From contig CAJHZI010000882.1 of assembly GCA_905160935.1 (NCBI GenBank), positions 2,402,501-2,466,500 of the forward strand: a DNA stretch of 64,000 nucleotides. Direction: 5' to 3'. Shown piece by piece: positions 56,823 through 64,000 of the stretch. Position numbers and translations under genes: made by a program. The notes below the pieces were generated by a model. That model saw only the letters and a program-made list of their open reading frames with translations, did not search any database and was not told where the DNA came from. Each line of letters opens with the position of its first letter. Position 1 is the first letter of the stretch. Origin of the DNA: Enchytraeus crypticus. Its lineage: Eukaryota > Annelida > Clitellata > Enchytraeida > Enchytraeidae.

Positions 56823-57710
56823 TGATCAATTAGGTAAAGTCCGTTCCATGGGACGTGACCATTTAACCTCCAATTTATAGCGTGGCGCCACCACTATTAG
56901 GTCTGAATCTTCAAGTAACTTACGTTACCTTAATCTTTGTGCCGGTAGCTCGAGTGTGTCGAGTCGTCTTGAAGAGAAGCCTTGTGCTTCTGAACAATGA
57001 CGTTAAACACACTACAACCTAGCGCCACCACTTTCCCGCGCATATCTAAGCGCATATCTACAGACAGGCGAGTCAATATTGCGCGGTGCTTTAGTGTTGC
57101 GCGGCGCTTCGGTATTGTCGCGGCGCTGCGTGTTTGTACTTCCAGATTCCGACTGTAATCCTGTTTTCCGACGACCAACACATCTGTACACTCAGTGTCA
57201 GTCAGTAGTGATTGACAGTTTCAGTCAGAAGTGACTGACAGATCTGAGGAAGAGCTCTGCTTTGAGTCTATTTTAACGTCAGTTTTCAGTCTCTAAAGCA
57301 TATTGGCAACGGAGAAAGCACTGGATTTGCCCCACCAATCAATAACTTGACCCACCCACCCTGTATCTACAGATCCGCAGTCAGGCACGTAACCGATATT
57401 CCACCGGCTCATCTTCCTGAAGATAGCTCCAGTCATGTAGCTGAATTAACTTTCATTCCTCATTAGTATTCTAATTCTGATTTGAAGACGGCCTCGTTTT
57501 GCACTTCGCACATTTTTAAATTTGTTGGTAGTTACTATTTTTTGTTCCTATTGTAATATTATGTTGTTGGTTTTTATTTTCTGAAGACTTCTATTTATTC
57601 ATGATTTTTGTATAATTTTTCTTCGCTAGAAGTTTTTGATTCTTTATGTCACTTTTATTTTTTTGTGATATTTAAGTATAAAAATGGCAAAAAAACCCCT
57701 GTCAAGATGC
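56823..57710. other. Mixed sequence, no gene seen
   Basis: At 57068-57140 ATTGCGCGGTGCTTTAGTGT and GCGCGGCGCTTCGGTATTG form a three-copy GC-rich repeat. CAATGACGTTAAACACAC near 57000 echoes the SINE core end. Confidence 0.5.
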
Positions 57711-58278
57711 AGGGCCGGGGTAATCCATTAAAAACAGGGCCGGAGTATAACCCACATGTTACCAGGCTACTACACTTCAAGGCCCGGGTAATACATCGTA
57801 CACCCGGGCCCACCTTGACTCTAAACCAGGGCCCGGATACTACATTATAAACCCGGGCCTAATTTGTGATAGATTCGATATGGACCTGGGTTGATAATGT
57901 AGTATAAGGGCCCATATCGCATCTATAAATTAGGGCCCGGGTAATACATCGTAAACCCGGGCCCATCGCATCCGTCATAAATTAGGGTCCGGGTAATACA
58001 TCGTAAACCCGAGCCTATCGCATCTGTCATAAATTAGGACCCGGGTAATACATCGTAAACCCGGGCCCATCGCATCTGTCACAAATTAGGGCCCGGGTAC
58101 TACATCGTAATCCCGGGCCCATAACATGTGTCATAAATTAGGGCCCCGGGTAATACATCGTAAACCCGGGCCCATCGCATCAGTCATAAATTAGGGCCCG
58201 GGTAATACATCGTAAACCCGAGCCCATCGCATCTGTCATAAAGTAGGGCCCGGGTAATACATCGTAAACCCGGGCCTA
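57711..58278. repeat. 52-bp minisatellite, each unit a GC-rich hairpin
   Basis: About ten units. The regular unit is GGGCCCGGGTAATACATCGT, AAACCCGGGCCC and CATCGCATCTGTCATAAATTA. The GGGCCCGGGT and ACCCGGGCCC ends pair perfectly around a 12-base loop. Single changes occur on one arm only in some units. Confidence 0.95.
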
Positions 58279-58815
58279 TCAGATTGAGGCTCCTAAGACC
58301 TACACCAGGCTCCTGATTGAAGCAGAACAGATTGAGGCTCCTGAAATCTACAACAGGGTCCTGCACGAATAACTCTTTTGCTAAAACGATTTGTGACTGT
58401 TACACAGTCAGCCAGTTCTCAGTTCAGCACTTGAAGATCGCATCAGCATCATCTTACTCATTCACAGCTAAATGGGATTATAGAGAGATAAATCGGAAGT
58501 CAAAGATCCGTTCAAAACCTTCAGATCGTCTTAAACAGAGACCTAGTGAATACGATTAGCTAATGCAGATGCTATCACGTAATGTAAAGTATCCTCTAGC
58601 GGGCCCGGGTAGTCTATCACGTATCCTAGGGGGCCCGGGAAGTCTATCACGAACCCGGGCCCGACTAAACTCTATCACGCTGCATGGTTCGGGTAAACTA
58701 TTACAATCCTGGGCCCAAATCAACCCTGCCACAATTACGGAGCCGAGTAATCTATCATAAACCAAGGCCGAAGTAATCTCTAGTACTACATCATCAACAT
58801 CATCCCATATCAACT
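58279..58815. repeat. Related GGGCCCGGG-containing repeats and spacer
   Basis: GATTGAGGCTCCT occurs twice at 58284-58340. At 58600-58790 GGGCCCGGG recurs with AGTCTATCACG spacers, a different unit using the same GC-rich word. Confidence 0.7.
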
Positions 58816-58819
58816 CTAT

Positions 58820-59815
58820 CATATCAGCGCATTATGAGATGACTGCATGGCCCATTAAAAGAGGCAATCATCTCATAATGAGCTCTTAGCTATCATAATT
58901 AATAAACTCATTAATTAGCTTATTATGAGATGACTGCATGGCTCATTAAACGAGGCAGTCATCTCATAATGAGCTCTAAATCACTTGATATTAATTGACG
59001 CATTAATGAGCTCATTATGAGATGACTGCATGGCTCATTAAACGAGGCAGTCATCTCATAATGAGCTCTAAATCTCGTGAAATTAATTTACGCATTAATT
59101 AGATCATTATGAGATGACTGCATGGCTCATTAGACGAGGCAGTCAACTCATAATGAGCTCTAAATCACTTGATATTAATTGACGCATTAATGAGCTCATT
59201 ATGAGATGACTGCATGGCTCATTAAACGAGGCAGTCATCTCATAATGAGCTCTAAATCTCGTGAAATTAATTTACGCATTAATTAGATCATTATGAGATG
59301 ACTGCATGGCTCATTAGACGAGGCAGTCAACTCATAATGAGCTCTAAATCACTTGATATTAATTGACGCATTAATGAGCTCATTATGAGATGACTGCATG
59401 GCTCATTAAACGAGGCAGTCATCTCATAATGAGCTCTAAATCTCGTGAAATTAATTTACGCATTAATTAGATCATTATGAGATGACTGCATGGCTCATTA
59501 GACGAGGCAGTCAACTCATAATGAGCTCTAAATCACTTGATATTAATTGACGCATTAATGAGCTCATTATGAGATGACTGCATGGCTCATTAAACGAGGC
59601 AGTCATCTCATAATGAACTCTAAATCTCTCGATATTAATTGACGCATTAATTAGATTATAATTAGCTCATTATGAGATGACTGCATGGCACATTAAACGA
59701 GGCAATCATCTCATAATGAGCTCTAAATCGCCTGAAATTAATTAATTACTTAGCTCATTATGAAATGACTGCATGGCACATTCAATGAGGCAGTCATCTT
59801 ATATTGAGCTCAATT
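58820..59815. repeat. 92-bp hairpin satellite with 184-bp higher-order repeat
   Basis: Eleven units start at 58831, 58922, 59014, 59106, 59198, 59290, 59382, 59474, 59566, 59669 and 59757. Type 1 has AGCTCATTATGAGATGACTG C and GCAGTCATCTCATAATGAGC T, a 21-bp perfect stem around a 17-base loop. Type 2 has GATCATTATG and GCAGTCAACTC. From 59014 to 59566 the types alternate strictly. Confidence 0.95.
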
Positions 59816-59980
59816 ATATCATAATTACATAATTTATCTATTATTGTGAATTTATCGGAGCGGAGTCTGTGACTGTATCGGCTAGGATTCTAATTCCTGG
59901 ATTCAATAATGTTTTGACCCGACACTCATGCCTGTCTGAGAGATGAGTGACGCGAAAAAAACGGTTTTTTAGTCTTCTCT
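59816..59980. other. No gene seen
   Basis: AT-rich spacer between the satellite and an S-family scrap. Confidence 0.5.
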
Positions 59981-60060
59981 TGCGCTCTGTCAAGTGGCGC
60001 GTCCACGGTATATTATTCCTTCTCATTGTCTAATATCAAACTCAGTAACTTCACTCATTT
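59981..60060 (-). mobile_element. Short repeat family S, 3' scrap
   Basis: Minus strand: CCGTGGACGCGCCACTTGAC, then AGAGCGCAAGAGAAGA, the S-family 3' end. Confidence 0.5.
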
Positions 60061-60147
60061 GATCAAAAATTTCTTAAGCCCTTACTAAAACTTAATGTAA
60101 TCTTAACCTAAGGTGTTTAAATACTATTTATAGGCCTTGTGACATGG

Positions 60148-60195
60148 TTTCATTCTTATCCTATATATTATTATATATATAGGATGAGAATGAAA
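60148..60195. repeat. Inverted repeat, 21-bp arms
   Basis: TTTCATTCTTATCCTATATA T and its reverse complement with one mismatch, separated by six bases. Confidence 0.9.
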
Positions 60196-60295
60196 TATAT
60201 ATTATTATATATATTTTCATTTATTTTCCTCTTATTTATTATCCTATTTATAGTCTCAGGGTGATAAAAACCATGAGTTCAGACTCCATTATGTC

Positions 60296-60655
60296 TCAAT
60301 AAGTCATCAATCACCCGGTTAACTCAGTCGAAGGCTCATTACATTGACCTCTATTGACTAGTCATGAATCTCCCGGTCAGCTCAGTCGATGACTCATTAC
60401 TCAGATTAATCATTAATCAACCGGTCAGCTCAGTCGATGACTCATTACAGAGACCTCGATTAGTCATCAATCACCCGGTCAGCTCAGTCGATGACTCATT
60501 ACAAAGACCTCGATTAGTCATCAATCACCCGGTCAGCTCAGTCGATGACTCATTACAAAGACCTCGATTAGTCATCAATCACCCGGTCAGCTCTGTCGAT
60601 GCCTAATTACTTAGATCTGGATTAGTCATCAATCGCCCGGTCAATGGATTATCTC
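60296..60655. repeat. 54-bp (18-codon) minisatellite
   Basis: Six to seven copies of GTCATCAATCACCCGGTCAG, CTCAGTCGATGACTCATTAC and AAAGACCTCGATTA. The unit length is a multiple of three and gives a repetitive open frame. Each unit includes TGACTCA. Confidence 0.95.
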
Positions 60656-60656
60656 C

Positions 60657-60905
60657 CCCCCTCTCTCAAGTGTCCTGCCAAGTGGCAGCTCCAAGGCACA
60701 AAATTCCTACTCATGTTCTCGCTCCATAAAGAACACAACATCGATTAAGAGTTAGTAGCTTCGTAAAAAATTAAGTCTTATAAACATCTTAGTGTGGCCT
60801 ATAGCTCAAGGATAATATAACCTCTGAAGTGATTTACCTATGCTTTCCTTAGCTTTTGCCCTCTTATGAAACGTGCAGTTTATGGTTGGTCTATTCTTCA
60901 GTGGC
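60657..60905 (-). mobile_element. Short repeat family S copy
   Basis: Minus strand: TCACTTCAGAGGTTATATTA, TTAATCGATGTTGTGTTC, TGTGCCTTGGAGCTGCCACT and TGGCAGGACACTTGAGAGAG. Confidence 0.6.
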
Positions 60906-61115
60906 ACAGATATAACAGATTAACACATACATACGTACCAAATCATAACAGCTATCAATGTGCTATTATACATCAAACAAGGTTAGCTCGCATATTTCAA
61001 TAAGCCACCAACAACCAGGTAAACTCAGTCGTTAACGCACACGACTAGCTAACTTTCTCTTTCAATTTGCCTTCAAGTCGGTCTAAGTATTTGCATTGAA
61101 TATCTAAATATAGCA
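60906..61115. other. No gene seen
   Basis: Spacer between arrays. AACCAGGTAAACTCAGTCG resembles one degenerate 54-bp unit. Confidence 0.5.
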
Positions 61116-61572
61116 GTGAATGTCTCAATGGCTCAGTGAATGCCTCGATAGTTCAGTGAATGTCTCAATAGCTCAGTGAATGTCTCAATAGCTCAGTGAA
61201 TGACTCAATAGCTCAGTGAATGTCTCAATAGCTCAGTGAATGTCTCAATGGCTCAGTGAATGACTCGATAGCTCAGTGAATGTCTCAATAGCTCAGTGAA
61301 TGACTCAATGGTTCAGTGAATGCCTCAATGGCTCAGTGAATGACTCAATGGCTCAGTGAATGACTCAATGGCTCAGTGAATGACTCAATGGCTCAGTGAA
61401 TGACTCAATGGCTCAGTGAATGACTCAATAGCTCAGTGAATGTCTCAATAGCTCAGTGAATGTCTCAATGTCTAAGTGAATGTTCAATGGCTCAGTGAAT
61501 TTCTCAATATCTACGTGGCTGCATCAATAGCTCAGCGAATGTCTCAGTAGCTCAGTGAATGACTCAATAACT
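61116..61572. repeat. 20-bp satellite
   Basis: About 22 copies of CTCAGTGAATGTCTCAATAG. A TGACTCA variant alternates with TGTCTCA. The unit matches 16 of 20 bases of CTCAGTCGATGACTCATTAC from the 54-bp array. Confidence 0.95.
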
Positions 61573-61689
61573 CACCACTTTAGCGAAATCCCAGCAATTT
61601 TAATAGGCTTTAAAAGAAGTCGATTTCGCAGTCAAAGACTCACGAAACAGCTTGCAGTCAGTTTGATTGCCATAATTTCAATAAACCAC

Positions 61690-62225
61690 CAAAGCTTATT
61701 AGCTTACACATTGTATTTCACACCGCCATCAAAAGTCTTAGCTCACGCATTGCATTTCAGTAAGCACCCAAGTTTCGTAGCTTTCGCTTTGCATTTCAAA
61801 CAGCCAACAAAGTGTTTTAGATCATGCATTGCATTTCAATAAACCATCCAAGCTTCTTAGCTTACTCATTGCATTTCAATACGCCATCAAAGCGCCTTAG
61901 CTTAAGCACTGCATTTCAAACAGCCATTAAAGCGTCTTAGGTTACGCATTGCATACATTTCACACAGCCATCAAAGCGTCTTAGCTTAAGCATTGCATTT
62001 CATACAGCCATCAAAGCTTCTTAGCTTACGCATTGCATTTCAAACAGCCAGTAAAGCGTCATAGCTTAGGCATTGCATTTCAAAAAGCCTTCAAAGCGTC
62101 TTAGCTTAAGCATTGCATGCATTTCACACAGCCATCAAAGTGTCTTAGCTTACGCATTGCAAATCAATAAGCACCCAACATTCTTAGCTCACGTATTGCT
62201 TTTCACACAGCCAACCAAGTGTCAA
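61690..62225. repeat. 40-bp satellite
   Basis: About 13 copies of AGCTTACGCATTGCATTTCA AACAGCCATCAAAGCGTCTT. Two copies carry a 4-base expansion (GCATACATTT, GCATGCATTT). Confidence 0.95.
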
Positions 62226-62294
62226 ATCTCAGTCGATTGTACATATTTTCAATTGTACAATCAATTTCAGTCTTCTTACACATTTCGATAGCAT

Positions 62295-62390
62295 GTCAAG
62301 ATAATCAATGCATCATAGCCCGATTAACCTGCCTTATAGCCCGATTATCCTACTTCATAAACCGATAAGCCTGTCTTACAGTCGGATTAG
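62295..62390. repeat. Short array, ~26-bp unit
   Basis: Four loose copies of ATAGCCCGATTAACCTGCCT T. Confidence 0.7.
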
Positions 62391-62970
62391 AAATCACTTA
62401 ATTACATGCCCCGTGAAGAAGCTCAAATGCATGTATATGCATGCATATGGTCCCTATTTAACAAATACATGGTAGTAAAAACAGACAAGACCTGAGAAAT
62501 AATAACGAAAACAACAACAGAAAATAAGGATTAAACCTCGAATAAACTAAATTGAAATAAAAACAGACACCCTTGCAATTATCTATAAGACCTAATAATC
62601 AATTAGGCATAAATAAAGCAATAATAATTTATTTTTTCGCATTTCCTTATATTCTATTTCAATATACTAAATAAATTATTTGCATATTTTACAATCTCTC
62701 AACATCTTTTATAATACCTAGTAACGGGTCAATCGCTTTTTCTGTCGTAAACATTCTATACTAGTTATTTTAACAACTTTAAATACTAGTATTTTGCAGA
62801 TTGAAAACAATTTCACCGCTAAACTCATGATACATAGCGGTATCGCTTCAGCATTAGACCAAACATTAGAGTACCTCTCATCAGCTTTAGTCTCGATTCT
62901 GTTCAAATCGACTTTTGTCGAGCTTTAAAAACATAAAATCTTATTGTAGCATCAGTTTTTGCTCGTACAT
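62391..62970. other. AT-rich, no gene seen
   Basis: No coding or RNA feature recognised. Confidence 0.5.
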
Positions 62971-62974
62971 CCTC

Positions 62975-63190
62975 TCGCTAAAATTCTACCAAATGTCAGG
63001 TCCATGGAACATATTCCTATTCATTCAGCTTTCACGCTCCAGAAAGAACACTCTAACGATCAGTAAGTTAATCCTTTAAAAAAAAGTTCGTGCCTTATCG
63101 GAGTTTCAATTCAGTCTTTGATATGTAGCATGGTTTCCCTGCGATTGTTTCCCTTTAGTCTTTTCGATACTGCCATAGGCACCTTTTATG
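62975..63190 (-). mobile_element. Short repeat family S copy
   Basis: Minus strand: GGATTAACTTACTGATCGTT, GAATAGGAATATGTTCCATG and GACCTGACATTTGGTAGAA. The GA tail is reduced to GCGAGAGG. Confidence 0.55.
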
Positions 63191-64000
63191 ATGGACCCAA
63201 TTTACGTTTGATCTAATTTTTAGTGGCCTTGACATATCAAACCTCATTCAAATCCATCAAGTCTATTCAATACTTGATAACTGCAAAAGCAGTATTGCAG
63301 TATCAAGCCCTGTTGTATACTCACAAACGTTTCCTCTCTAGCCGAATCGAGTGACAACGTTTCAGCTTCTTTAACATACACGTCGTTAATCGGTCTCTGG
63401 GATATAACTTAATAGTAGTTCACTATTCTAGATTAGAAGACCATCTCATCTCGCTGATATCTTTTATGTCTCAATCATTTTCTATACAGACTTCTCTCAT
63501 CTGACACCCACCTAGATGAAATTCCAAATATTCACTGCTGAATATGCGGTCTCTCTTTTCATTTTCCACCATGTCTCGAGTTATTTGTTCCCTCATCTTT
63601 GTATCTGTTCATTTTTAGAACAACAGCTCTCATAGTCAGTTTAAATTATCTTCTACATTGCCTTTCCATCATTGAACTAGCACTGTTTAAGATTTTATTT
63701 TAACTCTTGTTTCTTTTTAAATTATTAACCTTTTTAATATAGGGCTACACATAATTTATGTTTTATATAGCTTATCACAAATAGTTTTGTTGTTGTTTAT
63801 TTGTATATTTTTAATCGAATTTTCTAAAAGTTAATTTTAAAAATCTAATTTTGGTTTTATTAATATTAATTCAAACTTCTTTAAATTTTTCTATTAATTT
63901 TTATTTTTTTAATACTTGTGTATTTTATTTTTATTTTTTTTACATTTTAATTTTTAATGATTTAATATTTATGAAATTTTTATTTTTTATTTATTTATTT
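63191..64000. other. AT-rich end of window, no gene seen
   Basis: Increasingly T-rich, with TTTATTTTT runs to the end. No feature supported. Confidence 0.6.

Noticed and set aside
58820-59815. CRISPR array
   Set aside because: The 92-bp periodic units have repeated, not unique, spacers, in a eukaryotic intron-containing context.
1-64000. Retrovirus, LTR element or Polinton
   Set aside because: No integrase, protease, envelope, capsid or protein-primed polymerase motifs were seen; all reverse transcriptase sequences are APE-type LINE.

Overview
This is eukaryotic, AT-rich, intron- and repeat-dense DNA from an invertebrate animal. The host genes have spliced GT-AG introns, and most of the remaining sequence is microsatellites, minisatellites, SINEs and degraded APE-type LINEs. 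The main gene carries farnesoic acid O-methyltransferase-like (FAMeT, Methyltransf_FA type) domains, a domain best known from arthropods. With a Duox relic and abundant tRNA- and 5S-derived SINEs this makes an arthropod, perhaps a crustacean, plausible, but the sequence does not prove it.

Layout. 1-10.2 kb: no gene seen; SINEs, a 5S rRNA-derived SINE, LINE tails, and 29-, 14- and 19-bp minisatellites. 10.29-12.84 kb (minus): a block of broken host coding sequence. It has a Duox C-terminal pseudogene, then P/S/Q-rich coding-like sequence interrupted by a 27-bp (9-codon) repeat array and a near-perfect palindrome. 15.2-18.3 kb: a CR1/Jockey-like LINE with an ORF1 remnant, endonuclease and reverse transcriptase, ending at a perfect 34-bp palindrome. 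19.0-19.9 kb: a 16-bp satellite with higher-order structure. 22.29-42.69 kb (plus): one large spliced gene that I could thread through 15 coding exons with no phase conflict. It gives about 1012 residues: a short leader, six FAMeT-like domains, a Pro-rich stalk, one membrane helix and a short cytoplasmic tail. Its introns hold SINEs, LINE scraps and minisatellites. 44-55 kb: LINE tails, a second CR1/Jockey-like LINE on the minus strand, a hAT-like terminus and more SINEs. 55-62.4 kb: an almost unbroken chain of different minisatellites (16, 41, 31, 52, 92, 54, 20 and 40 bp), two of them hairpin-forming. 62.4-64 kb: AT-rich, no gene seen.

Functionally the window offers one apparently intact gene, likely a single-pass cell-surface protein with a tandem FAMeT ectodomain. 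Its modules are bounded by phase-1 introns, as in genes built by domain duplication or exon shuffling. Five of the six domains carry a conserved cysteine pair and the sixth lacks both. I saw no rRNA gene, functional tRNA gene, CRISPR array, retrovirus, LTR element or Polinton.
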